A DNA stretch of 58,913 bases from positions 1-58,913 of IMG/VR virus record IMGVR_UViG_3300009163_003453; one strand, 5' to 3'. Made by a program: the position numbers and the translations under genes. Source of the DNA: a virus. The notes beneath the pieces were generated by a model. That model worked only from the letters and a program-made list of their open reading frames with translations, did not search any database and was not told the DNA's origin. The stretch's first letter is position 1. Every line of letters starts with the position of its first letter. Shown one piece after another: positions 52,427 to 58,913 of the stretch.

Positions 52427-53475
52427 TTTATGTTATTTTTAAAATTGTTTGAAATGTGTGTTATGAAATTCGTTTTATCATCAGAAGACATATTTTTAAA
52501 TCCAGCATATGTGAGATTTTGAATGTGTCTATCAGGATTATCAGATCCATTAGTTCTTGGGTGATCCATATGAAAAACATCAACCAACGGGTTGTCACAT
52601 CCCTGTATGCCAACTGTTATTTCTAATTTATGGTAGAAGAAAGCATCTTCGCAAGAATAACTATGAAAAAATTCAGCATCAAATCCACCAACTCTATAGA
52701 AGCTATTATGACTAATAAATATAGATCCTCCGGGAGCTCCGGGAGGACAATACTGGGATTCGTAGCTTCCTGGTATTACATCTTCTATCCTAGTTCTATT
52801 TCTTAATATTCTATCAGTTAAATCATTATTCATTGCAATAACCCTTCTTCCCCCAAAAGATTGTAATGCACATCCCTCAGGAATACGTGCAAGATTCTGA
52901 AAAATATTATGAAAAAATTGACGGTCAGTTAGAAGATCTATATCGTGAAAAAGATAATACTTTGCTCTATTTGAAAATAAAGCTCCCACATTCATTGACA
53001 GACATTTATTAAATAATCCCCTATCCATTTTTTTAATCCATATGTGATTAGCTAATCCTTTGCATAATTCCTTATGATTAGCTGTTTCGCTATGTTCTAC
53101 GAATGTTATAGAATATGTTTTTTCTTTAAAAAATTCCATAGATGCTAACAAATGATTAACTAAAGGTTTGTTAAAATTCTCCCTTCCCTTTACTGGTATT
53201 ATGATAGAAACATCCACATCATCATTATTGATTAGATTAAATTCACAAGATTCTTTAAGAGATAAATAATCTATTTTATTTTTTTCATATAACTCTATTA
53301 TCTGATGTTTATTCATCATAACTTCCTCATTTTTTATTTCATTATTGATCTTTACCCCGTGAGTGTTAGTTGATGTTTGGGGTGTGACATTTTGCTGTAT
53401 TACTGGTGGAGCAACTCTGTTAATTATTCTTCTCCTTACTCTACTTTCTGATATATTTCTTATTGGCTTATCCAT
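52423..53475 (-). CDS. Glycosyltransferase with GT2/GT7C-type fold
   Basis: The first 55 residues are a basic, low-complexity leader (ISESRVRRRIINRVAPPV). The start at 53475 is 3 bases from the next gene, so the leader may be real. Two methionines at residues 53-54 are alternatives. The catalytic part has DVSIIIPVKGRENFNKPL (88-105), DID at 178-180 (LFHDIDLL) and the acceptor-site GGFDAEFFHSYSCEDAFFYH. The last is typical of the C-terminal domain of galactosyltransferase-like enzymes. It overlaps the GT25 gene by 4 bases. The transferred sugar is unknown. Confidence 0.8.
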   Translation of the reverse strand: MDKPIRNISESRVRRRIINRVAPPVIQQNVTPQTSTNTHGVKINNEIKNEEVMMNKHQIIELYEKNKIDYLSLKESCEFNLINNDDVDVSIIIPVKGRENFNKPLVNHLLASMEFFKEKTYSITFVEHSETANHKELCKGLANHIWIKKMDRGLFNKCLSMNVGALFSNRAKYYLFHDIDLLTDRQFFHNIFQNLARIPEGCALQSFGGRRVIAMNNDLTDRILRNRTRIEDVIPGSYESQYCPPGAPGGSIFISHNSFYRVGGFDAEFFHSYSCEDAFFYHKLEITVGIQGCDNPLVDVFHMDHPRTNGSDNPDRHIQNLTYAGFKNMSSDDKTNFITHISNNFKNNIK

Positions 53476-53478
53476 GGA

Positions 53479-54288
53479 TTAAATATTTAATAAAGTGGGT
53501 CCCGATTTTTTACCAACAAACAATTCCTTTATTGTTTTTGAAAGCTCTAATTGATTCATTCTAGTAAATTTATAGAAAAGAGATTCATTAGTATTTAAAT
53601 TTCTTACATCCTTAGACATATGACTTAAATGTGCAGCTTCGTAAGGAATTCTAAACATACTCTCGTCATCTCTTCCAAGCAATGACTTAATCATTTCTGT
53701 TGCTGCTTTATCTTCCCATCCATATCTAAAGAAGTTTTCGTTGTATCCTCCCATAGTATTCCAGAACCATTCCTTATTATAAACTAGTATAGCTCCGTAC
53801 CCGCATCCTCTAGACATAGATCTAAATTGAAATACAGGATCTCTAGGCCCGCCACCTCTTTTTTTAAAAATATTAAAGTCTTTGGTTCTTAACCACTCCG
53901 AAGTGGGATCTTCATTATTACACCAATAATATGTTTCTGCTCCTGCAGCAAATTCACCCTTAAATTCGCTAATGATAGTGAAATAATTATTATCAAAAAC
54001 AAAATCCGAATCCATCAGGACTATAATCTCTCCTTGGGCTTCTCTCGCTCCTACATTTCTACACCAGCTAAGATTAAATCCTCTATCCTGCGGATCTTTA
54101 ATTCCTATATGTTTATAAGAAATAATTGGATTACTTTGTTTGTAAAAATTATTATCTAAAGATTGCTCCACTACAATAACTTCATAATCAACAAAAGTCT
54201 GATTTTTAATACAAGTAAGGCACTCGTTAAAATTTCTATTTCTTAAATGGTCATTTCCACCTGTCGGAAGTATTATTGATAATTTCAT
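53479..54288 (-). CDS. GT2-family glycosyltransferase
   Basis: This 269-residue protein starts KLSIILPTGG (2-11) and has LMDSDFVFD with Asp93-x-Asp95 as the metal site. The second part shows GGYNENFFRYGWEDKAATEM, the GWED-type acceptor motif found in GT2 and GT27-related enzymes. It is cytoplasmic, with no anchor. It is co-transcribed with its neighbours at 3- and 0-base gaps. The specificity is unknown, but it and the previous gene are probably related duplicates, since both carry the GGx-ED acceptor pattern. Confidence 0.8.
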   Translation of the reverse strand: MKLSIILPTGGNDHLRNRNFNECLTCIKNQTFVDYEVIVVEQSLDNNFYKQSNPIISYKHIGIKDPQDRGFNLSWCRNVGAREAQGEIIVLMDSDFVFDNNYFTIISEFKGEFAAGAETYYWCNNEDPTSEWLRTKDFNIFKKRGGGPRDPVFQFRSMSRGCGYGAILVYNKEWFWNTMGGYNENFFRYGWEDKAATEMIKSLLGRDDESMFRIPYEAAHLSHMSKDVRNLNTNESLFYKFTRMNQLELSKTIKELFVGKKSGPTLLNI

Positions 54289-55023
54289 TTAATCTATTCT
54301 AATTTTATTAAATAATTCTTTACAAATTCCAATATTTAAAGATAATGGTCTTGGTAAATGACAATCTATATATTCATCTACATTGTAGTCAGTTTTTGGC
54401 CATATTGCTTTATCCAATCTTCCTGTAGCATATTTCTCTTCTATCCATCCTCTTTCTAAATGCTTAATAGTAATGTGTTTATTTTTAACAGATTGATTAT
54501 AAAAGAACTTCTGATCTGTACCAAATCTTATATTCATTTTCATTAATCTTCTTAAAAAATCTTGGTGAGAATTATTGTCAATTTCTAATAAATCGGAAAA
54601 GCTTTGCGTGTCTCCTGCAAGATAACACATAGGGTATTGTGGATTAGTTACATACCATCGGTATTTAATAATATCAGAGCTGTAAGAAACTATGCCTTTA
54701 TCTCCAATGGAAGCCACACCATTTTTATAATATTCTCCAGAAATTGGAAGCATATCAATATCTGATATTATAAAAGGAGCATCTAATAGCTTAGCTGCCC
54801 AAAATCTTATACATTGTGCTTGTTGAGCTATACTCCATTCGGGGATTGATTCAAGATATATTACCCTCCCGTGGTCATGTACGCTCTCGTGCGGCTTTTG
54901 TTTATCTATATAAAGAAGAATAGGCTCTATTCCTATTCTTTTCCAAGCCCTTGCTACATATGGCCAAAAATCTAGATATTCAGGATTTGAATCTGAGCTG
55001 ACTACGGCATATTTTAATTCCAT
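54289..55023 (-). CDS. GT-A-type glycosyltransferase
   Basis: This 244-residue protein has a GT-A start (KYAVVSSDSN) and ISDIDMLPI with Asp88-x-Asp90. It has further conserved-looking sites in CIRFWAAKLLD and GTDQKFFYN. Enzymes of this layout transfer sugars from nucleotide donors in many viral and bacterial clusters. It ends 0 bases before the next gene. There is no anchor. I do not recognise the exact family number. Confidence 0.65.
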   Translation of the reverse strand: MELKYAVVSSDSNPEYLDFWPYVARAWKRIGIEPILLYIDKQKPHESVHDHGRVIYLESIPEWSIAQQAQCIRFWAAKLLDAPFIISDIDMLPISGEYYKNGVASIGDKGIVSYSSDIIKYRWYVTNPQYPMCYLAGDTQSFSDLLEIDNNSHQDFLRRLMKMNIRFGTDQKFFYNQSVKNKHITIKHLERGWIEEKYATGRLDKAIWPKTDYNVDEYIDCHLPRPLSLNIGICKELFNKIRID

Positions 55024-55025
55024 GC

Positions 55026-55646
55026 TTATCTTATCCTGAAATTACGATTTTGATTCGTATTTCTATGAACATTCCTTGATTCTTGATAATGCTCTATTAC
55101 AGGGGATATTCCTGGGTACATTGTTTTCATATGATCAAATATGAAAGTGTATTCGGGAGGTAAATTATAATAATCAATTTCGCTCATTTCTCTATGAGCC
55201 CTTTGCATATTTTTTTGCTCCCATGTTTCAGGCTTCATTCTTTCTGCGGGGGTAGCTTCATTCAGTTCGATCCATCGATCAACAAGTCTTTTAACTTTGT
55301 CGTTATTCTTTAGAAATATAGTTCCTGATAAGGCTTCGTCTTTTCTCCATCTGAAGTCTTGTGTCCTGTATGCTATATCACAGGTGAGATCTGGTATAAG
55401 ACTCGGATATTGTTTAAAGACTGCGTCAACATCTACACATAATAGATCTTGATTTCTATCTGTTAAACACTTTTTAATAAAATATGCTTTGTGATGTGTA
55501 TTCTTTTCCCAAGAGCCAAGATCTGCTATTCCTTCTATGTGATGAGCTATTGCAAAGTGTTGTAAAGACTTTTTAAGATTTGCTGCGAGTGCTTCGTATG
55601 GAGTGTTTTCCGTGTAGTAAGCTATAACTAAAAATTGGGGGCTCAT
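55026..55646 (-). CDS. Nucleotide-diphospho-sugar transferase-like protein (first gene of the glycan operon)
   Basis: This 206-residue protein has FLVIAYYTENTPYEALA (5-21), then DLLCVDVDAVF (67-77) with Asp72-x-Asp74 as the probable metal site, and ALSGTIFLKN near residue 105. This pattern is like the nucleotide-diphospho-sugar transferase fold. It is the operon's first gene, divergent from 55803. A TATATAAT-like motif is only 6 bases before its start codon, so the message may have almost no leader. The donor sugar is unknown. Confidence 0.65.
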   Translation of the reverse strand: MSPQFLVIAYYTENTPYEALAANLKKSLQHFAIAHHIEGIADLGSWEKNTHHKAYFIKKCLTDRNQDLLCVDVDAVFKQYPSLIPDLTCDIAYRTQDFRWRKDEALSGTIFLKNNDKVKRLVDRWIELNEATPAERMKPETWEQKNMQRAHREMSEIDYYNLPPEYTFIFDHMKTMYPGISPVIEHYQESRNVHRNTNQNRNFRIR

Positions 55647-55652
55647 AAGATT

Positions 55653-55663
55653 ATTATATATAG
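55653..55663 (-). promoter_or_regulatory. CTATATATAAT motif before the glycan operon
   Basis: On the minus strand the motif reads CTATATATAAT and ends 6 bases before ATG 55646. It lies in the 156-base divergent gap with the plus-strand motif at 55772-55781. The distance is short for an ordinary promoter. I see nothing else distinct in the gap. Confidence 0.35.
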
Positions 55664-55771
55664 ATTATTCATAGCCTGGGATTTTATAGATAAAAATTGT
55701 AGTCCCTGGTTGCAGAAGAGTTTCACCTTTTTAGAAATATTTCTTATAATGTGAATAATTTCTCCCTTGTC

Positions 55772-55781
55772 TATATATAAT
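55772..55781 (+). promoter_or_regulatory. TATATATAAT promoter-like motif before the 238-aa gene
   Basis: The decamer TATATATAAT ends 21 bases before ATG 55803. With the minus-strand motif at 55653-55663 it gives a divergent pair. Its spacing is close to that of the motifs at 406-415 and 57511-57520. Confidence 0.35.
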
Positions 55782-55802
55782 TAGAGATAAAAACATAAAT
55801 TG

Positions 55803-56516
55803 ATGAAAAACTTAAAGCCTTACTGGTTTTTAGAATCTCCAATAGACGCCGAGTATAAGTATTATATTCTTATGGCATTTTTAGTAAAGCTTAAGAAAAG
55901 TTTTCGAACTAAACAGTTTGTGAAAAATTTTAAAGAGCTATTAACTATTAAAAGAGACTTAGAAAGTTTTGATAAAAACACTGAGTTTACATCTAAGACA
56001 CTTTCTAAAATAACGGAAGAGGAGAAGGATCTTATTTACACTCTGCTTGATAAGAATCTTGATAGTATAGAGGAGATAGGAATTATAGTTAAGGATTCTA
56101 TTAAAACAATAGAGAATTTTATAGAAGAAAACAACTTATTTTACGAGAAGTATAACTCATTAGTAAATGTAGAAAGCTATTGTGCAAAATACAATCTTTG
56201 GGACCAGGGATTTCTTGTAATAAGAAAGAACGATGAGGAATATATGAAAGTGTTCACCTGGTTCTTTTCAATAGTAAAGGTCGGTAAGAAAGAAAATATT
56301 GCTCTTTTAATGACTGAATTATTAGATCCCTTGTGTGAGACTACTAATGAAATATCTGTCATTAGAAAATTTCTCAAAGCTAATATTAAAGATTTCTCTA
56401 ATCAATACGACTGTGTTCTAGTTGCGGATGTTTCTGATGATATAGATATAGAAACCGGTACAGATATAAGTAAGGAAAGATCTATAGATCTAATAATGAA
56501 TAAATTTAAGAATTAG
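55803..56516 (+). CDS. Conserved-looking protein of unknown function
   Basis: The frame also opens at a TTG just before (55800), but ATG 55803 gives 237 residues (MKNLKPYWFLESPIDAEYKY). The protein is mostly helical, with a charged stretch (EEEKDLIYTLLDKNLDSIEE) near residues 70-90. The only hydrophobic segment (YYILMAFLVKL) is too short to be a membrane helix. The C-terminal ends with acidic residues and lysines. It converges with the CTS-bearing gene on the other strand, sharing 11 bases at the stops. No enzymatic motif is seen. Confidence 0.6.
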   Translation: MKNLKPYWFLESPIDAEYKYYILMAFLVKLKKSFRTKQFVKNFKELLTIKRDLESFDKNTEFTSKTLSKITEEEKDLIYTLLDKNLDSIEEIGIIVKDSIKTIENFIEENNLFYEKYNSLVNVESYCAKYNLWDQGFLVIRKNDEEYMKVFTWFFSIVKVGKKENIALLMTELLDPLCETTNEISVIRKFLKANIKDFSNQYDCVLVADVSDDIDIETGTDISKERSIDLIMNKFKN

Positions 56517-57066
56517 TTCCCCTAGCTTTAACCAAAGCTTCTAGCTCTTCTTTTTCTTCCTCTGTAAATTCAAATTTATCATAAGGAAAATTATCTACCA
56601 TAAATAAAGCAGACTTGTCTTTTCCTAGATCGTCATCAAATACAACTTCAACTTTAGTTCCTTTCTTATTTATGTAGAAATCTGCTCCACTCCCATCTTT
56701 AAACATTTTGTTTCTAATAAACAAAAGACCTCCGCCAGGCATTATCATTTCTGGCTCATATTCACCAGCATCGATTATCCGTTCTATTTCAGGAATTAAT
56801 TTAGATATAAAAGAGAATGGCTTTATAATAAGATCATCTATTCTTGAAATCTCTGCATTTGCAACTAAAAATTCTGTTATCTCTTCTGCTAATTTTGGCT
56901 TTTCTAAAAAGATTGTTTTTAAATCATCAACGAATGTTTTACTGTTATATCCCTTTTTAGGATCATTCGATGTGTATTTAAAAGGAATTGTATAGAACTG
57001 CCCGTTATTTCCTGCAGCTGAACTTTCATTAAGACCAAATTCATTAAATGTGTATATTCTTCTCAT
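56506..57066 (-). CDS. Probable capsid-internal protein with N-terminal capsid-targeting peptide
   Basis: The 186-residue protein starts MRRIYTFNEFGLNESS. T4 internal proteins have a similar short leader that directs them to the prohead core and is cut by prohead protease gp21 after (I/L)-x-E. Here LNE (12-14) fits that cut site. The rest is a helix-rich alpha/beta protein with an acidic end (FTEEEKEELEALVKARG). It overlaps the 137-residue gene by 4 bases at the start and shares 11 bases with the convergent 237-residue gene. Packaging in the head is inferred from the leader. Confidence 0.55.
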   Translation of the reverse strand: MRRIYTFNEFGLNESSAAGNNGQFYTIPFKYTSNDPKKGYNSKTFVDDLKTIFLEKPKLAEEITEFLVANAEISRIDDLIIKPFSFISKLIPEIERIIDAGEYEPEMIMPGGGLLFIRNKMFKDGSGADFYINKKGTKVEVVFDDDLGKDKSALFMVDNFPYDKFEFTEEEKEELEALVKARGTNS

Positions 57067-57476
57067 AATAATAATCTAGCTGATGTTATTTTGCTTCTTT
57101 CTCCGAAGCTTAGTGAATTTATATTCATTAGATCTTTTCCCACTTTGGTTATAAAATCTTGAGGTATGTTTTCTAATTTAGGACTTCCCTCTGGTGCTTC
57201 TGATAAAGGCCTACATTCCATGTATCCCTCTGTCCCCTTAGCCTGTAAATAACACCCGCTTTTAGAAGCTGATATTAAATCTCCCTTATCACATTTAATT
57301 TTTGACCACATAGGACCGAAATAGGGAATCCCTGATATAGTTCCTTTTGATTCGTAACCCGTTATAACCTCTAGATAAAGTGGTTCTTTTACTTCATAAC
57401 AAGATCCGTCAGCATCCAATCCGTATACTGAAGGAAAATCCTTAGCGAAATTATCTATTTTTAGTATCCTACTCAT
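57063..57476 (-). CDS. Small protein of unknown function
   Basis: The 137-residue protein is beta-rich at the start (SRILKIDNFAKDF, then DGSCYEVKEPLYLEVITGY) with Gly/Tyr turns. The end contains a helix (LENIPQDFITKVGKDLMN). It shares a 4-base overlap with the next gene, so they are a translational pair. A GATATATATT lies 5 bases before its start, close to the divergent plus-strand motif at 57511-57520. No family is recognised. Confidence 0.55.
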   Translation of the reverse strand: MSRILKIDNFAKDFPSVYGLDADGSCYEVKEPLYLEVITGYESKGTISGIPYFGPMWSKIKCDKGDLISASKSGCYLQAKGTEGYMECRPLSEAPEGSPKLENIPQDFITKVGKDLMNINSLSFGERSKITSARLLL

Positions 57477-57510
57477 TTCTTAATATATATCAGATTCATT
57501 GAGATAAAAT

Positions 57511-57520
57511 GATATATAGA
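57511..57520 (+). promoter_or_regulatory. GATATATAGA motif before the 238-aa CTS-like gene
   Basis: GATATATAGA ends 17 bases before ATG 57538. It differs from the GATATATAAT core only at the last two positions and has the same spacing as the motifs at 406-415 and 12708-12717. On the other strand a GATATATATT (57482-57491) lies close to the minus-strand start at 57476, making this a divergent site. Confidence 0.35.
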
Positions 57521-57537
57521 ATAAAAGTAGAAAGAAA

Positions 57538-58254
57538 ATGGTAATACGTAAATATTCCCAATTTATTACAGAGTCTAACAAGACTACATCAATTAGTAGA
57601 TCTAAAGAAATGTATCTTTTAGAAAACGAATATCTTAGAATGAAATCTGAGGGATTAAGTGAAAATGAGATCAACGAAAATATATTCTCATCTTTACTTG
57701 GATCTTTAGGTGGAGGTTTTACCGATACGTTTAAGGATTATGTAATTGACTGGGCAGCTCAAAAATTAGGTATAGAGCCTTTAGACGAAACAGGACAACC
57801 TACATTCTTCTATCAAGTTATACGAAACGTTATCGAGCAAGTTCATTTTACAGAGCTTGGAAGTTATTTCGGTAAGGGATCTTGTAAAAACTGGGCAAGA
57901 GCAATCGTGGAGGGTCTTTCTGAAACATTACAAGAAAGAGGTATAGAATATTTATTACCTAAATTAGGTCTTAAAATAGATATGCAAACTGGTATGGGTG
58001 CAACAATTGCAGCTGGATTACGTGAAGCTTTAACTAACGCAATCAATAATACCGGATTCATGAATAACATTGAGCAAATGATCGGAGATAAAATATGTGG
58101 ATTTAACTTAGGCGACGTTCTTTCTGGTTCTAATGTTACTGCTTCAGATAAGCAAAAATTAGCAACTGATATAGAAAATGCAGAAACTAAAGATCCTAAT
58201 ATATTTGCAAAAGCAATGAAATCCGGATTAGCTGGAATTTTACCGTCATTTTAA
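57538..58254 (+). CDS. Probable capsid-associated protein with N-terminal capsid-targeting peptide
   Basis: This 238-residue protein begins MVIRKYSQFITESNK. The leader has the same aromatic-x2-Phe layout as the minus-strand gene at 57066, and ITE (10-12) matches the (I/L)-x-E site for prohead protease. After the leader come two helical parts (about 22-50 and 130-170) flanking a Gly-rich turn (GSLGGGFTDTF). Residues 178-185 include MIGDKICGF. No enzyme motif is seen. A role as prohead core or injected internal protein is inferred from the leader. It is followed by the 83-residue gene after 12 bases. Confidence 0.55.
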   Translation: MVIRKYSQFITESNKTTSISRSKEMYLLENEYLRMKSEGLSENEINENIFSSLLGSLGGGFTDTFKDYVIDWAAQKLGIEPLDETGQPTFFYQVIRNVIEQVHFTELGSYFGKGSCKNWARAIVEGLSETLQERGIEYLLPKLGLKIDMQTGMGATIAAGLREALTNAINNTGFMNNIEQMIGDKICGFNLGDVLSGSNVTASDKQKLATDIENAETKDPNIFAKAMKSGLAGILPSF

Positions 58255-58266
58255 AGAAGAATAACT

Positions 58267-58518
58267 ATGAATCAGAAGAACGTAAAAAAAAGAGAGATCC
58301 TAAGCTACAAAGACTTTATGAAAGTAGCTAGCGATCCTTGGAACCCTGAAAATCTCAGTAAAGAAGATAGAACAGGGCTTCATAAAATTACTCCAGAACC
58401 AGCTTATGACTATGTTGGTTATAAAGATGCAGTTTACAACGGATTTTCTAAAATAGATTATCCTGGATACGGAGCGACAGAAAGCGGAAGTGCCGCTTCA
58501 ATAGGTGTAACAGAATAA
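58267..58518 (+). CDS. Small protein with CTS-like N-terminus
   Basis: This 83-residue protein starts MNQKNVKKREILSYKDFMKV. The ILSYKDF block is like the ILSFEEF block of the next gene, but no clear (I/L)-x-E cut site follows. The rest is Tyr/Gly/Asp-rich (PGYGATESGSAASIGV). It may be a small virion or core component co-transcribed with its neighbours (14 bases to the next gene). No family is recognised. Confidence 0.5.
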   Translation: MNQKNVKKREILSYKDFMKVASDPWNPENLSKEDRTGLHKITPEPAYDYVGYKDAVYNGFSKIDYPGYGATESGSAASIGVTE

Positions 58519-58532
58519 AAAAAATAAAAAAA

Positions 58533-58913
58533 ATGAACAAATCTATATTATCTTTCGAGGAGTTTAGCTCTAGAAAAAATCAAGAATTGCCAGAAAATGA
58601 CTTTTGGAAAGACCATGAGGTAGAAGAGGAAGAGGAAGAGGAAAACGATGAGGACGAAGAAGAATCTGACGAGGATGAAACTGAAGAATCTGACGTAGAA
58701 GATACTGAAGAAGACGAGGATACTGAGGAAGAAGACGAATCTGACGAAGACGAATCTGACGAAGACGAGGAAGAAGAAGATACTGAAGAGGAAGACGAGG
58801 AAGAAGAAGATACTGAAGAGGAAGACGAATCTGACGAAGACGAGGAAGAAGAAGATACTGAAGAGGAAGACGAATCTGACGAAGACGAGGAAGAAGAAGA
58901 TACTGAAGAGGAA
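58533..58913 (+). CDS. Highly acidic repeat protein, candidate prohead core protein (3' part missing)
   Basis: The first 127 codons are visible and the gene runs off the right edge. The start MNKSILSFEEFSSRKNQ is CTS-like, and LPE (18-20) gives an (I/L)-x-E site. From about residue 30 the sequence is almost only Glu, Asp, Ser and Thr, in nearly perfect repeats (DESDEDEEEEDTEEE). T4 prohead core protein gp67 also has a strongly acidic C-terminal part, so a core/scaffold role is a fair inference; the length cannot be judged. Other options are an acidic linker or a DNA-mimic region. Confidence 0.6.
   Translation, partial: MNKSILSFEEFSSRKNQELPENDFWKDHEVEEEEEEENDEDEEESDEDETEESDVEDTEEDEDTEEEDESDEDESDEDEEEEDTEEEDEEEEDTEEEDESDEDEEEEDTEEEDESDEDEEEEDTEEE
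58749..58913 (+). repeat. 45-bp exact tandem repeat in the acidic gene
   Basis: Three identical 45-bp units lie at 58749-58793, 58824-58868 and 58869-58913. A truncated 30-bp copy is at 58794-58823. The window ends exactly at the end of the third unit, so the true copy number is unknown. Nucleotide identity shows recent expansion by slippage or recombination. Confidence 0.95.

Noticed and set aside
56524-56539. Hairpin AGCTTT-AACC-AAAGCT as a terminator between convergent genes
   Set aside because: It has a 6-base stem only, lies inside coding sequence and has no U-run after it. Not convincing.
57482-57491. GATATATATT before the 137-residue gene as a promoter
   Set aside because: It lies 5 bases from the start codon. 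It may be part of the divergent site, but alone it is weak.
1-58913. tRNA genes, insertion sequences, integrase or attachment sites
   Set aside because: No cloverleaf-like tRNA, transposase motif or integrase was seen, and the gaps are too short to hold them.

Overview
The window is a stretch of a large, AT-rich, T4-like (contractile-tailed) phage genome. The evidence is a recognisable baseplate set (gp25-, gp6-, gp53-, gp27- and gp5-like proteins), several very large virion proteins of 1171 to 2263 residues, a PhoH ATPase and almost no non-coding DNA. The host is probably a member of the Bacteroidota. Start codons lack Shine-Dalgarno sequences and sit behind A/T-rich leaders, and two propeller repeat types common in Bacteroidota proteins (Reg_prop-like and SBBP-like) are built into a baseplate protein. 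This host call is inference.

Layout. (1) 1-12690, minus strand: a collagen-like fibre protein cut by the window edge, three very large tail or baseplate-periphery proteins and a short fibre protein. (2) 12691-13470: a divergent regulatory gap with inverted repeats, then phoH, the only plus-strand gene in the left 55 kb. (3) 13467-39748, minus strand: the baseplate/tail module. In transcription order it holds a 614-aa tail protein, a gp53-like protein, a gp27-like hub, a 797-aa protein with nine 23-residue repeats, a gp5-like spike, a 1699-aa protein, an S1-domain protein, an amidoligase-fold protein, a 259-aa protein, a KYG-repeat homing-type nuclease, gp25-like, gp6-like, an 82-aa protein and a 2263-aa propeller protein. 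(4) 39771-41616: a small accessory cluster with a Nudix-like protein and a 57-aa gene. (5) 41650-55646: a 19-gene, tightly overlapping minus-strand operon for sugar synthesis and transfer. (6) 55803-58913: mixed-strand small genes, several starting with what looks like a T4-type capsid-targeting peptide, ending inside a highly acidic repeat protein that runs off the right edge.

How the parts may work together. Region 5 is the most unusual. It encodes arabinose-5-phosphate isomerase and Kdo-8-phosphate synthase as an overlapping pair, GDP-mannose 4,6-dehydratase, a miniature DegT-type aminotransferase, a hexapeptide acyltransferase, a FabH-like ketosynthase, an SDR reductase, a cupin, a PhyH-type dioxygenase, two methyltransferases and eight probable glycosyltransferases, including GT10- and GT11-like fucosyltransferases. 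No flippase, polymerase or membrane-anchored priming enzyme is present. The product is therefore probably assembled in the cytoplasm, on virion protein, DNA or host LPS core. Kdo activation (KdsC, KdsB) and GDP-fucose completion (Fcl) are not in the window and must come from the host or from elsewhere in the genome.

A recurring GATATATAAT-like motif lies 14 to 21 bases before several genes that begin transcription units and may be the phage's own promoter element. No tRNA, CRISPR array, insertion sequence or integrase was seen, and there is no gene-free stretch longer than about 160 bases.
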